Program-made: the position numbers and the translations under genes
DNA from: Longirhabdus pacifica
GTDB lineage: Bacteria; Bacillota; Bacilli; Paenibacillales; DSM-105158
Direction: 5' to 3'
DNA length: 64,000 bases
Assembly (NCBI RefSeq): GCF_004115085.1
Contig: NZ_QXJP01000005.1
Coordinates: 62,001 to 126,000, forward strand
Notes under the pieces: generated by a model
Seen by the model: only the letters and a program-made list of their open reading frames with translations
Databases searched by the model: none
What the model was told of the DNA's origin: nothing
Part shown: one piece after another, positions 27,893 to 37,347 of the stretch
Layout of the letters: the number at the start of each line of letters is the position of its first letter
How positions within the stretch are numbered: position 1 is the stretch's first letter

Positions 27893-28540
27893 TCACGGAG
27901 AGTACACGGCTTTTAAGCCTTGAACGTATAGTAAAAATTGGGGGAAGTTAGTTTCATCAGGACACATACAACGAAGTAAAAACTTTAATGGAATCAGTTC
28001 TATATTCCCATTAATATCTATTGCGAATAATAATTTATAATAATAATTGTTAAGCACACCCGATCCTTGAATTTCTTGTTTTAATGTCTGAAATTCTGCA
28101 TTGGAAAGATTCATCTGTAACTGATCATTTACATACTGAGTTAAAGTATCGAATGGATCTGGAAGTGCCCACGGAGCTCCTATGGGTCTGGCGTTTAGCG
28201 TAGTAGTTAATTGTAACTTAGGGTCGTTGTTAACGATGGATATTGCTTTATTGAGGTCAAAATCTAGTGTGTTTTTATCGATGGCACTATGAAATTTATT
28301 GATGCCATCTAAAACATCTTGCCAATTTGTTTCTTGATTTGAAGCTACAATAGTTTTGTACGTTTCTTGATTACTTGCAGTAGATGCATCCCCTAAAACG
28401 CTTGAGTTTGACAGCACAGTGAATGTCCACGAATCTACTGAATCTTTGTCGTTCATTTCCTGTAAATCGCCTATTGCAATACTTGAATGAAATGAAACAA
28501 TGAAAATGAGTAGCACAAATAGAGTCATGATTCTCTTCAT
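27893..28540 (-). CDS. Secreted protein of unknown function, paralogue of 22111-22755
   Basis: A 215-residue protein starting at ATG 28540, just after AAGGAGGTT. A signal peptide (MKRIMTLFVLLIFIVSF...) is followed by a Ser/Thr-rich part and then the shared domain: DGINKFHSAIDKNTLDFDL, NNDPKL, a middle stretch with NAEFQTLKQEI (matching SAEYHTLNRQI in the paralogue), IELIPL, and a C-terminal end GLKAVYSP. The shared domain covers the last 140 residues of both. No catalytic residues are evident. Its position near the kelch gene may be chance. Confidence 0.7.
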   Translation of the reverse strand: MKRIMTLFVLLIFIVSFHSSIAIGDLQEMNDKDSVDSWTFTVLSNSSVLGDASTASNQETYKTIVASNQETNWQDVLDGINKFHSAIDKNTLDFDLNKAISIVNNDPKLQLTTTLNARPIGAPWALPDPFDTLTQYVNDQLQMNLSNAEFQTLKQEIQGSGVLNNYYYKLLFAIDINGNIELIPLKFLLRCMCPDETNFPQFLLYVQGLKAVYSP

Positions 28541-28812
28541 AAAATAAACCTCCTTATTTTCTAACATCACGTCATAGCCGGTAATGTCTCCATAATGTCA
28601 AGTTCAGTTCAATCAAAGATGGTCAAAACTATTTCTGTAACTTGGTATATCTTTTTGCTCTTGTGAAGCACTGTTTCGTTGCACATTTATAATAACATAA
28701 TATTCACTAAATGGTAGAAAAAACATGTTTCAGAAATGATGAAAATACAGATACAGAATTTTTGCGTTTATTTGCACAAATGATTACTTTTTAAGCAGGA
28801 ATCTATATTTCA

Positions 28813-29178
28813 ATGATTGTAAAATGTATAAAAGGAGCAACTGCATCCTTTATATGGATGCTTATCGTCATCACTGTATATAACTTTTTAAGTTATGCAG
28901 ATGTATTTACTGTACTAGAGATAGTAGATAGTACATTATTTGTTGCACCTATCATATTTGTTCTGACTTATGTAGGTTGTTTTTTGGCCGAAGTGATTTG
29001 TACCATGATGATGAGGATTTACAGTATCAACAAACTATTCCTTTTTAACTTACTAGGAATAATGTATAGCACCGCACTGTATGTGTACTTTGTTGGTTAT
29101 CTTGATGTACTTACATTATTGGTATACCTTTTAGCTGGGTTTACAAGTACCACTGTGTATTACTTGAACAGTAATTGA
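28813..29178 (+). CDS. Small integral membrane protein, unknown
   Basis: A 121-residue protein with four hydrophobic segments (about residues 10-28, 38-60, 70-92, 96-116), mostly without charged residues, so it is an integral membrane protein. The ribosome site is weak (AAGCAGGA about 17 bases upstream is all I see), which lowers confidence in the start. No family is recognised. It stands alone between the secreted protein gene and a stretch of gene remnants. Confidence 0.5.
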   Translation: MIVKCIKGATASFIWMLIVITVYNFLSYADVFTVLEIVDSTLFVAPIIFVLTYVGCFLAEVICTMMMRIYSINKLFLFNLLGIMYSTALYVYFVGYLDVLTLLVYLLAGFTSTTVYYLNSN

Positions 29179-29226
29179 ACAGTAATTAAAAAAATTTGGT
29201 TTGCAAAATACGGGGGAACCATAAGG

Positions 29227-29343
29227 ATTAAATCAGCACATCTTTTTGTCCTAATAAGTAAATAAAAATACAATGGATAACGTTATCTTCTTGTAGAGAA
29301 GGAAATATATCTACCGTAGCAGAGAAGGAGCCTTCAAATTGTT
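29227..29343 (-). pseudogene. Orphan C-terminal coding fragment
   Basis: On the minus strand a frame of about 40 codons ends in TAA and reads like protein (KKQFEGSFSATVDIFPSLQE, then DNVIHCIFIYLLGQKDVLI). It has no start or ribosome site. It lies beside a degenerate copy of the tail-gene terminator, so it is probably a leftover of a deleted gene. Family not recognised. Confidence 0.35.
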
Positions 29344-29359
29344 TTTTACCATTAGACTT

Positions 29360-29480
29360 TTAAATGAAAATAATGAAAGCTCAAATGCATCATCTTATGA
29401 AGAAGACATTGAGCTTTAAAAACTAAATGAGAATATGACTGAACTGAGCCCCGAATAGTTGATTCTTTTTCATTTTTATG
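29360..29480 (-). repeat. Degenerate copy of the tail-like gene 3' flank
   Basis: AAATGAAAATAATGAAAGCT, a decayed CAAATGCATC hairpin, and GAATAGTTGATTCTTTTT repeat the sequence found just after the tail-like gene (24781-24880). With the 5' remnant at 21619-21835 it suggests a second tail-like gene once lay here or that the locus was rearranged by homologous recombination. Confidence 0.6.
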
Positions 29481-29551
29481 ATACTAAAGATGATGTTGGC
29501 AGTCTTTTTTTTGTAGGTGTGATATGGATTAGTATTTATGATTTACAATAT

Positions 29552-30649
29552 TCAAAGTCCTATATATTGACTATACAGCGATTTTGCTTTTGATATATCT
29601 TCTGTGCCTTGAATGATGGCACGGCCGTCACGAAATAGTACGATCTTCATTCCATCATGTAAAAGTAATTTTAACAAATACGGATTTTGCTCCACTTTTC
29701 CTATTCTTTCCCATTTTTGTTTCCATGCATCTAAATCCATAGAAGGCAAGGATGGATGAGGTGTAATTTGAACAGAGTCCCGACCACACATACTCTGCAT
29801 CTGTTGTTGTTCCTCCACATCTTCCAAGAAATCAAATTGATCCAAGCCACAAGTAGGACAGCTGTCTTTTTTGGCATGATCCATTTTTATAGCACTGTAT
29901 TGGTTAGACCATAGGTCTAATTGAATCATTTTCCCGTGTAATTGTTCTTGTTGTCCGAGTAGTATTTTCAATGCTTCTGTCACTTGATAAGAAGCAATCA
30001 TATCAATGATCGGGGCGATGACACCAATCGTATCACAGGTTTCTCCGCTTCCTTGTGCGGGTATTGTTGGAAAGACGCAACGTAGGCAAGGGGTTTGATT
30101 TGGTAAAATGGACATCGTCGTTCCTCTGGCACTAACTGCACCACCATACACCCAAGGAATGTGATGTTTTATTGCAATGTCGTTTACTAAATATCTTACT
30201 TTGAAGTTATCTGAACCATCTAGAATGACATCCACATCTGTTAGTAATTGCTCTGCATTCATGGGATTTACATCTGCAATATGTGCTTCTATCTTTACCG
30301 TCGAATTCACCAGTTGCAATCTTTCCTTTGCTGCTGTTGCTTTGGGTCGAGATTGCAACGCATCTTGTTCCGTGTAGAGCATTTGTCTTTGCAAGTTGCT
30401 CATCTCTACAAAGTCGCGGTCAATGAGTTTAATATGACCGATACCCGCTCGCACTAAATGATTCGCTATGACGGTTCCCAAAGCACCAAGTCCCACAATG
30501 GCTGCTTTTTTCTGCATGAGTTGTTGCTGACCTTCTTGTCCGATGTGGGCGAATAACATTTGTCGAGAATATCTGTCTAATGTGCTGGAAGTTGTCTTGT
30601 ATTCAGCATCGTCTTGATGAGGTACTACGTTTGCTGCATTGGATTCCAT
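29552..30649 (-). CDS. moeB: Molybdopterin-synthase adenylyltransferase MoeB (ThiF family)
   Basis: E1-like enzyme that adenylates the C-terminal Gly-Gly of MoaD. The ATP-binding motif GLGALGTVIANHL and DRDFVEMSNLQRQ are at the expected places, the Zn-binding pairs CLRC and CPTC are present, and the conserved cysteine lies in GETCDTIGVIAP. A C-terminal extension of about 75 residues (ending HDGMKIVLFRDGRAIIQGTE) is common in Bacillus MoeB/ThiF. I chose ATG 30649, but an ATG at 30673 is possible; the ribosome site AAGGAG is shared. It overlaps the end of the moaD-moaE gene. Confidence 0.87.
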   Translation of the reverse strand: MESNAANVVPHQDDAEYKTTSSTLDRYSRQMLFAHIGQEGQQQLMQKKAAIVGLGALGTVIANHLVRAGIGHIKLIDRDFVEMSNLQRQMLYTEQDALQSRPKATAAKERLQLVNSTVKIEAHIADVNPMNAEQLLTDVDVILDGSDNFKVRYLVNDIAIKHHIPWVYGGAVSARGTTMSILPNQTPCLRCVFPTIPAQGSGETCDTIGVIAPIIDMIASYQVTEALKILLGQQEQLHGKMIQLDLWSNQYSAIKMDHAKKDSCPTCGLDQFDFLEDVEEQQQMQSMCGRDSVQITPHPSLPSMDLDAWKQKWERIGKVEQNPYLLKLLLHDGMKIVLFRDGRAIIQGTEDISKAKSLYSQYIGL

Positions 30650-31350
30650 GGTCCGCTCTGAGCTCCTTTCCATTCTGATCCGTCTTCCCAGATTTCTTTT
30701 TTCCATATGGGTACTTTTAATTTTAATTGTTCAATGGCGAATCGATTTGCCTCGTAAGCATCGTTACGGTGGGGAGCGGAAACAGCAATGACGACACTTG
30801 CTTCTCCTATGGCTACTTCCCCTAATCGATGTGTGATGGCTGTTAACGTCCCTGGCCATTTGCTTGCTATATCCAAACCTATTTGCTCTAATTCTCTTAA
30901 TGCCATGGGCACATACGCTTCGTACTGTAATAGTGTCGTTCTTTTTCCGCTTGTATGTTCTCTCGTTGTCCCAGTGAAACAAAGCTGAGCGCCGTGATCT
31001 GGATGATGAACTTTGTTCATGACTTCCTGTATGTCTATATGATCGTGCGTTATTTCATATCGTTGTTCAAGCTCGGTATGCTGTGGATGATCTTCACTGC
31101 CACTACCACCAGAAACGGGAGGAATAAGTGCAATTTCATCGGTAGGCTGGAGACGCTCCTCGTCATGGGCATACGCTTGATTTTTTGCAATGTAGGACGA
31201 CTCAATGACCGCCTTCAAAGCTGGGAACTCTTGTATTAAATGCTGTTTTAGTTCGTGTCCGTTTATCGTATCTTGCTTCCATTCAAGTATGAGTTGATCT
31301 TTCTTTATGCTATCTTTCAGTGCTGCAAATAATATAACGGTATAAGACAT
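30625..31350 (-). CDS. MoaD-MoaE fusion: molybdopterin synthase (MoaX-like)
   Basis: A 241-residue protein that joins the two molybdopterin synthase subunits. Residues 1-82 are MoaD (ubiquitin-like sulfur carrier, ending ALIPPVSGG), and residues about 95-241 are MoaE, with the family motifs GAQLCFTGTTREHT, HRNDAYEANRFAIEQLK and the active-site segment VPIWKKEIWEDGSEWKG. The ATG at 31350 has GAGGTG 7 bases ahead. MoaD must expose its Gly-Gly to be adenylated by MoeB, so the fusion needs either cleavage after Gly-Gly, as reported for mycobacterial MoaX, or another mechanism. The moeB gene follows in the same unit. Confidence 0.88.
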   Translation of the reverse strand: MSYTVILFAALKDSIKKDQLILEWKQDTINGHELKQHLIQEFPALKAVIESSYIAKNQAYAHDEERLQPTDEIALIPPVSGGSGSEDHPQHTELEQRYEITHDHIDIQEVMNKVHHPDHGAQLCFTGTTREHTSGKRTTLLQYEAYVPMALRELEQIGLDIASKWPGTLTAITHRLGEVAIGEASVVIAVSAPHRNDAYEANRFAIEQLKLKVPIWKKEIWEDGSEWKGAQSGPWNPMQQT

Positions 31351-31738
31351 TGCATTCACCTCGTTATTTTTACCTCGTTATTTAAAATCATCGTTATGCT
31401 GCCATTCATTTCATACAACGCAAAAAAAGGGCAATTAATTAATGTAGAAACAAGATGCGTGAAAGGTGCTTCTATCCACATCAAATAGATTGCTATAAAC
31501 GTAAGCACGACACAGTCACATTCCAAACTTGTTGCCCAAACGATCACATCATGTAAAAAATAAATAGGCAGCATGAGCTGTGACCTACTATACATATATT
31601 ATAACCTAAACGTACAGTGGACGAAAATAGGATAGGAAGGGAGGGGGAGATGATAACTTTTGTATGAAAATATATCGGAGCAAACTTTTTTTATGATAAA
31701 ATGAAATGAATACCTTCACTGAGAGGATGGTATAGTAG

Positions 31739-33163
31739 ATGACGGAAACGTTAGTGATATTACATACCAATGACATACATAGTCATTTTGAACATATGCC
31801 GAAAATTAGTCAATGCATAGAGGAAAAGCGTAGAGCAAACAAGGATGCTCATATCGTGACATTAGATATTGGTGATCATCTGGACCGAATGGCTCCAGAG
31901 ACGGAAGGCAGTGAAGGTAAAGCAAATATTGCTGTGATGAATACCGTAGCATACGATGCGGTCGTTATAGGCAACAATGAAGGATTAACTTTTGAACCCT
32001 CTCACATCAAAACGCTGTATGCAGAAGCGAACTTTCCGGTTATCGGAAGTAATATACATGAGTTAGACCATCAAGGCATACCAGATTGGATGCATTCGCA
32101 CGTTGTGCTAGAGCGAGGAAGTATGAAAATTGGATTGATCGGTGTGACCGTCGACTTTAATGATTTTTATCATTTATTAGGTTGGCACATTGCTGACCCA
32201 TTACAAGTAGTACATACATTGGTGAAACAGCTAAGAGATGAAGTAGATATGATCGTTGTTCTTTCTCATCTTGGATTTACGAAAGATAAAAAAATGGCAG
32301 AGACAATCGAAGGCATTGATGTTATTTTGGGAGGCCATACGCATCACTTATTAGAAGAGTGTATGATCATAAATAACACGGTGATTGGGGCAGCGGGAAA
32401 GTTCGGAACCCATGTTGGTCAGATGGAATTTACATGGAACAAGCATACGAAAGAGCTTCATTATGTGAATGGAAAGAGTATCGATGTTTCTTCCTTCTCC
32501 AATGAGTCATCCACTGTAGATGTCATAGAGCGTTATCGAATGAGCAGCAAAGCGGTGCTGCAAGAGAAGGTGCTGGAATTAAGCACCTCCATGTCGATTG
32601 ACTATCAGAAAGAATCACCGCTAGGAAATGTACTGGCAGCAGGAATTAGAAAAAAAACAGAGTCGGAACTCAGTATCGTCAATGCTGGACAAATTGTAAA
32701 AGCACTTCATGCAGGAGACATTACCCGGGAAATGATTTTGGAAGCATGTCCTTCTCCTATTAACCCTTGCAGCGTATGGATGACAGGTAGACAAATTTGG
32801 GAATGTTTAGAGCAGTCGTTGTTGCCTAAATTTTATACGTATGTGTTCAAAGGATTTGGTTTTAGAGGAGATGTACTAGGTGGTTTATGTATCGATGGTA
32901 TGAGTGTGACCTATGACCCGAGTCATCATCCGATGGAGAAAATAAAACGGGTGACGATAGGGGAAGAACACATTGTGATGGAGAAAAAGTATAAAGTAGG
33001 CACGATTGATATGTTTACATTTGGTGTCGGTTACCCAACGTTTCGTGATGCGGAAGTGATTGAATTTTTCTTGCCGGAATTTATTCGGGACATTTTGATC
33101 CATCAGCTGAAAGATGAGAATGAAGTTAGGAAGAGTTTTGCTCCAAGATGGTTTTCGATGTAG
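31739..33163 (+). CDS. yunD: 5'-nucleotidase/metallophosphatase YunD
   Basis: A 474-residue protein of the 5'-nucleotidase family: an N-terminal calcineurin-like metallophosphatase domain with metal-binding motifs HTNDIHSHFEHM (about residues 9-20), DIGDHLDR, GNNE, LSHLGFTKD and GGHTHHL, and a C-terminal nucleotidase domain from about residue 290. There is no signal peptide, so unlike most UshA-like enzymes it is cytoplasmic, as YunD of B. subtilis. GAGAGG lies upstream of the ATG. In B. subtilis it sits beside yunC, which here is at 9516. Confidence 0.9.
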   Translation: MTETLVILHTNDIHSHFEHMPKISQCIEEKRRANKDAHIVTLDIGDHLDRMAPETEGSEGKANIAVMNTVAYDAVVIGNNEGLTFEPSHIKTLYAEANFPVIGSNIHELDHQGIPDWMHSHVVLERGSMKIGLIGVTVDFNDFYHLLGWHIADPLQVVHTLVKQLRDEVDMIVVLSHLGFTKDKKMAETIEGIDVILGGHTHHLLEECMIINNTVIGAAGKFGTHVGQMEFTWNKHTKELHYVNGKSIDVSSFSNESSTVDVIERYRMSSKAVLQEKVLELSTSMSIDYQKESPLGNVLAAGIRKKTESELSIVNAGQIVKALHAGDITREMILEACPSPINPCSVWMTGRQIWECLEQSLLPKFYTYVFKGFGFRGDVLGGLCIDGMSVTYDPSHHPMEKIKRVTIGEEHIVMEKKYKVGTIDMFTFGVGYPTFRDAEVIEFFLPEFIRDILIHQLKDENEVRKSFAPRWFSM

Positions 33164-33291
33164 GTATCATAGTAGGGTGCAATAATGATGGTCACATAAC
33201 CCGTCATGTATGATAGAAATGTCATGAACTGTCCATAAGTATGAACTATAAAACGTGATAGAATAACACAGGGTGTAGGGTAGGTGGTAGA

Positions 33292-33590
33292 GGCGTAAAA
33301 TTTGTATCCCAACATTTCTTCATTTTATATTAAGTTGAATGAACAAGTTCAAGCAACTTATTACCGCTAACCATAAGATGGAGAAAACACAATATAAAAA
33401 CCTTTACGCCTGGCAACTGAGGCGTAAAACTTGTATCCCAACATTTCTCTATCTTATATTAAGTTGAAGAAACAAGTTGAAGCAACTTATTACCGCTAAC
33501 CATAAGATGGAGAAATGACAATACGAAAACCTTTACGCCTGGCAACTGAGGCGTAAAATTTGTATCCCAACATTTCTTCATTTTATATAG
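33292..33590 (+). repeat. Tandem array, 129-bp unit, about 2.3 copies, of the dispersed hairpin repeat
   Basis: Units begin GGCGTAAAA at 33292, 33421 and 33550, a period of 129 bases. Each holds the hairpin core AAGTTGAA.GAACAAGTT....CAACTTATTACCGCTAACC and a second hairpin TTTACGCCT...AGGCGTAAA. The same unit occurs in inverted orientation at 61692-61975, and the core alone at three other places. No gene lies in 33164-33709. Confidence 0.85.
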
Positions 33591-33709
33591 GAAGAAAGAT
33601 GTGTTTTTCGCATTTTTCGTCTTAAATTCTTCATAGTCATTGCGTTTTTTTGTAAATCTTTGTACATTTAATGTAGATAAAGTAGACAAAAGTGAAAGTA
33701 GTGTGTGCT

Positions 33710-34819
33710 ATGAGACTTATACCTACCCAAATATGTACTTCTGGTATGAAACTAGCTAAAAATATATACAATGATAGCGGGGTTGTCCTATTACGAATGG
33801 GCAGTGAGCTTTCCGATGCCATCATTAATAAATTGCAGACGTACGGAATAGAATACATATATATCCAAGATCCATTTACCGATGATATTGTCGTGCCAGA
33901 ATTAATTAGATCTGAAACGAGAGTACGCGTACTAGGAGAAATGAAAGTTCATTTTCGCAAAATTTCTGATGGGCTGCATCGCAAACGGTACTCGGATGTA
34001 AGTATCGAAAAGAATTTAAGAAAAATCATTCATTCGCTGCTGGACGATTTGCGAGATAATGATCAAGCCTTAATTATGATGGATAGTATGAGAGTTTCAG
34101 ATGAATACTTATATTCTCATTCATTAAATGTAGCAATATATGCGGTATTATTAGGAGTATCTGTTGGGTATACAGAAGATAAGTTAATAGAGTTTGGGAT
34201 AGGTTCCTTAATGCACGATATTGGCAAAACGCAAATTGATGAGAAACTATTGCAAAAACCAGGCAAATTGACGGAGACTGAATTTGCGGAAGTGAAAAAA
34301 CACACTACACTCGGTTATGAAGTATTAAAAGAAATGTCATCTATATCACTGCCAGCTGCTCATTGTGCGTACCAGCATCATGAACGAATGAACGGGAGCG
34401 GGTACCCTAGAGGATTAACTGGTGATGAAATTCATGAATATGCAAAATGGTTAGGTATTATTGATTCGTTTGATGCGATGGTCTCACATCGTGTATACCG
34501 AAAAGCGCTGCTGCCCCATCATGCATTAGAAGTGCTTTATGCAGGTAGTGGAACGTTATATGATGAAAGTAAAATTCAAATTTTTCGCAATAAAGTAGTG
34601 GTTTACCCAATCGGTATGTCTGTGATGTTAAGCACAAAAGAAACTGGTGTCGTCGCAGATGTCAATGTAGATTATCCGCATCGTCCTGTCGTGAGAGTCA
34701 TGACAAAAGAGTCAGGAGAATCATGGAAAGAACCATATGAAATAGATTTATCGAAAAAACTAAATGTCACGATTACAGATATTTTGTTTAGTGAACATTG
34801 TAAGCTACATATATTGTAA
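33710..34819 (+). CDS. HD-GYP domain protein, likely cyclic-di-GMP phosphodiesterase
   Basis: The 369-residue protein carries an HD-GYP domain (about residues 125-290). The HD pair is in GSLMHDIGKTQI and the GYP motif in HHERMNGSGYPRGL, with the following histidine/aspartate ligands, so it probably hydrolyses cyclic-di-GMP. The N-terminal 110 residues are a short beta region typical of stand-alone HD-GYP proteins (MRLIPTQICTSGMKLAKNIY). There is no membrane segment. I start it at ATG 33710; a GTG at 33692 is an alternative. The ribosome site is weak. Confidence 0.87.
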   Translation: MRLIPTQICTSGMKLAKNIYNDSGVVLLRMGSELSDAIINKLQTYGIEYIYIQDPFTDDIVVPELIRSETRVRVLGEMKVHFRKISDGLHRKRYSDVSIEKNLRKIIHSLLDDLRDNDQALIMMDSMRVSDEYLYSHSLNVAIYAVLLGVSVGYTEDKLIEFGIGSLMHDIGKTQIDEKLLQKPGKLTETEFAEVKKHTTLGYEVLKEMSSISLPAAHCAYQHHERMNGSGYPRGLTGDEIHEYAKWLGIIDSFDAMVSHRVYRKALLPHHALEVLYAGSGTLYDESKIQIFRNKVVVYPIGMSVMLSTKETGVVADVNVDYPHRPVVRVMTKESGESWKEPYEIDLSKKLNVTITDILFSEHCKLHIL

Positions 34820-34848
34820 ACTATCGGATCGAAAGGTGCTGGATTCAT

Positions 34849-35976
34849 TTGTATAAAACTAAACTAAAAAGTCAGCCATTACATCCTGCGTATGATCCTT
34901 GGGATCCCATTACTTCGTTAGAACGCTATGGAAAGCACAAATTGACTAGTGTGGAATTTACCGTAACCAATTTATGCAACATGCGTTGTGAGCATTGTGC
35001 GGTAGGAGATGTACTAAGCTTAAAAGATGGACAACGGCTTCCTTTAGCGTTGATGCTCAAACGATTAGACGAAATAGAAACGTTAGAAACAATTAGTATT
35101 ACAGGGGGAGAGCCTTCTTTTCATAAGCAGACGGTGGATGAATATATCATTCCGTTATTGAAATATGGTCGGGAACGCGGATTAAAATCACAAATCAACT
35201 CCAATCTGACGCTAGATGTGGAACGATATGAAGACATGGCCCCTTGGCTAGATGTGATGCACATCTCCATTAACTACACCAGTGTAAATGATTTTAATGA
35301 GATTGCATTTGTGAATGCGACCCATAAGCCTACTGCTAAAACTTCGCAAAAGCTATACGATACGATGTTATCCAATGCAGAGCAGCTTAGTAAAGCTGGT
35401 TTGTTTATATCTGCGGAGTCGATGATCAATTACCGTACACATGAAAAAATGCCAGCTATTCATGACCTTATTGTACAAATCGGCTGTCAGCGTCACGAGG
35501 TACATCCGATGTATCCAAGTAGTTTTGCCGCTAAGCTTCCTGCGATAACGGTGGAACAAATGGCTACAGCTATACATAGCCTATTAGATCATCGTGATCC
35601 ACGTATTTGGATGCTGTTTGGCACGTTGCCTTTCTATCATTGCAATCCAAATGAAGAACAGCATCGGCTGCTAGGTAGATTGCTACACGAAAAAAATGTC
35701 ACCGTAAGAAACGATCCAGACGGAAGAAATCGTTTGAATGTTAATACGTTCACAGGAGATATATACGTGACTGATTTTGCTGATGTACCATCGATGGGAA
35801 ATATACGCGATGATCAACTAGACCAAGTATTTGAATCATGGTTGCAACATCCTTTAAATCAAGGGATCAACTGTCATTGTGCTCCAGTGCATTGTTGCGG
35901 TCCGAACTTATTGGTCAAAAATATGTATTATAAAGACGTCGATTTCACCACTCGCAAAGCGATAGTGAACAATTGA
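34849..35976 (+). CDS. yfkAB: Radical SAM protein YfkAB
   Basis: The 375-residue protein has the radical-SAM cluster motif CNMRCEHC (about residues 44-51) and the SAM-binding GGEP motif (about residue 87), and matches YfkAB of B. subtilis along its length. The C-terminus has a second cysteine group (CHCAPVHCCGPN), which could hold another cluster or zinc as in SPASM-type domains. It starts at TTG 34849 with AAAGGTG upstream and follows the HD-GYP gene by 29 bases, so the two may be co-transcribed. The substrate is unknown. Confidence 0.87.
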   Translation: MYKTKLKSQPLHPAYDPWDPITSLERYGKHKLTSVEFTVTNLCNMRCEHCAVGDVLSLKDGQRLPLALMLKRLDEIETLETISITGGEPSFHKQTVDEYIIPLLKYGRERGLKSQINSNLTLDVERYEDMAPWLDVMHISINYTSVNDFNEIAFVNATHKPTAKTSQKLYDTMLSNAEQLSKAGLFISAESMINYRTHEKMPAIHDLIVQIGCQRHEVHPMYPSSFAAKLPAITVEQMATAIHSLLDHRDPRIWMLFGTLPFYHCNPNEEQHRLLGRLLHEKNVTVRNDPDGRNRLNVNTFTGDIYVTDFADVPSMGNIRDDQLDQVFESWLQHPLNQGINCHCAPVHCCGPNLLVKNMYYKDVDFTTRKAIVNN

Positions 35977-36109
35977 AAACAGTAGGCATGTCTAACTATT
36001 GAGAAGTATAAACATAAAAATGAAACGTCGGTTCGTTTGACTTGTATGTGGCTCCTATGTAACAATACAGTCAATACTTCAAAAAGTATGTTGCAAAAGG
36101 GGAAATCAA

Positions 36110-37144
36110 ATGTCATATAAAAATGTTTTGTTTGCGCTGTTGGCTGTTTTCCTTCTGTATTTTTTCTTTACAGTAGGCTCTCCTTTTTTATTAGCCCTCG
36201 TTATCGTCATATTGCTGGAGCCGCTCAATAACCTTTTCATGAAAATCGGTATGACGCGCTTTGCAGCTGCAATGAGTAGCAGTACTATTTTCACGTTAGG
36301 GTCCCTTGGCATTGTTTATTTGCTCGGGGCAAAATTATACGGAGAAGCACGCGATTATTTTGTTACAGCTCCTGAACGAGTGCAAGAACTATATTTTTAT
36401 TCTTTAAAAAGATTGGATGAGCTTCAGGAATTTCTAGCTAAATATTCGATTACTTTTGAAGATAAAGATATTGAGAATTTGTTGTCTGAAGGACAAGAGT
36501 TGTTGAATCAATTTGTAAGCACCGTTTCTGGGAGCTTACTTAATTATGCGAAGGTCGTTCCAGATTTATTTTTGTTTTATATCGTTTTTATCGTAGCAGT
36601 ATTTTTAATTAGCATCAGTATGCCGTCACTCAAAAGCTCATTGTTGTCCTTCTTTGCATCGGGAACAAAGGAGAAAGTAGAAGACGTTATCATAAGACTA
36701 CGCAAAACCGTTTTCGGCTTTATACAAGCTCAATTAATATTGAGTACCGCAACGTACATTATTTCTGTACTCGGATTGCTCATTTTACAAGTGGAATATC
36801 CTTTCGTTATTTCCTTCTTTATCGTACTGGTAGATATACTTCCTATTTTGGGAACAGGTTCGTTTATTATCCCATGGGCCTTGTACCAAGTCGTACTAGG
36901 GGATTTTTTACTTGCATTTGGACTCGTCATTTTATTCCTCGTTATTACGGTGTTCAGGAAAATTATTGAACCGAAAGTGTTGGGGGATTCGATTGGCATT
37001 GGCCCACTTTCAACATTGGTGAGTATCTATGTGGGATTCAAATTAATGGGTGTAGTAGGATTATTCTTAGGGCCTATCGTTGTGATTTTAGTCCAGACGT
37101 TAAAAGAAGTTGGGTTATTGAATATCAAAATTAAGCTGGATTAG
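36110..37144 (+). CDS. AI-2E family transporter (UPF0118) membrane protein
   Basis: A 344-residue membrane protein with about eight hydrophobic segments and the family layout: two N-terminal pairs, a cytoplasmic or extracellular helical middle (about residues 80-150), and a conserved last third with PILGTGSFIIPWALYQ and KIIEPKVLGDSIGIGPLSTL. Members range from autoinducer-2 exporters to Na+/H+ antiporters, and the sporulation protein YtvI belongs here too. AAAAGGGGAAATCAA precedes the ATG and a terminator follows. Confidence 0.85.
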   Translation: MSYKNVLFALLAVFLLYFFFTVGSPFLLALVIVILLEPLNNLFMKIGMTRFAAAMSSSTIFTLGSLGIVYLLGAKLYGEARDYFVTAPERVQELYFYSLKRLDELQEFLAKYSITFEDKDIENLLSEGQELLNQFVSTVSGSLLNYAKVVPDLFLFYIVFIVAVFLISISMPSLKSSLLSFFASGTKEKVEDVIIRLRKTVFGFIQAQLILSTATYIISVLGLLILQVEYPFVISFFIVLVDILPILGTGSFIIPWALYQVVLGDFLLAFGLVILFLVITVFRKIIEPKVLGDSIGIGPLSTLVSIYVGFKLMGVVGLFLGPIVVILVQTLKEVGLLNIKIKLD

Positions 37145-37175
37145 GTTTTATAAAAAAAGTAATGAATAAAAGAAA

Positions 37176-37212
37176 AGCGCGCAGGAGTCATCATCTGCAC
37201 GCTTTTTTGTAT
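37176..37212 (+). terminator. Terminator after the AI-2E family gene
   Basis: GCGCGCAG and CTGCACGC form a stem with one mismatch around a 10-base loop, followed by TTTTTTG. The remaining 37213-37347 holds nothing evident. Confidence 0.75.
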
Positions 37213-37347
37213 GTTTTTAAAGTATGATATATCGATTGAATTGTATGTTTTTAAAAAATAAGTTGTATGATTTACTATGGTTTGAGCTTACATTGCATAA
37301 TCATTTGCCTTACATGAAAATGCCGTAAAGAAATCTGTGACACGTAA

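Noticed and set aside
30625-31350. Second ubiquitin-like conjugation system formed by MoaD and MoeB
   Set aside because: The motifs are those of molybdopterin synthesis, and the fusion with MoaE fixes the role. It is 14 kb from the ubiquitin-like gene and not related to it by context.
31356-31595. 79-codon minus-strand frame upstream of the moaD-moaE gene
   Set aside because: No ribosome site, and its composition is that of random AT-rich sequence. The gap 31360-31738 shows nothing else that I can support, including no clear molybdenum-cofactor riboswitch.
33292-33590. CRISPR array
   Set aside because: The repeats are 129 bp with no spacers between identical short repeats; they are tandem copies of a hairpin element.
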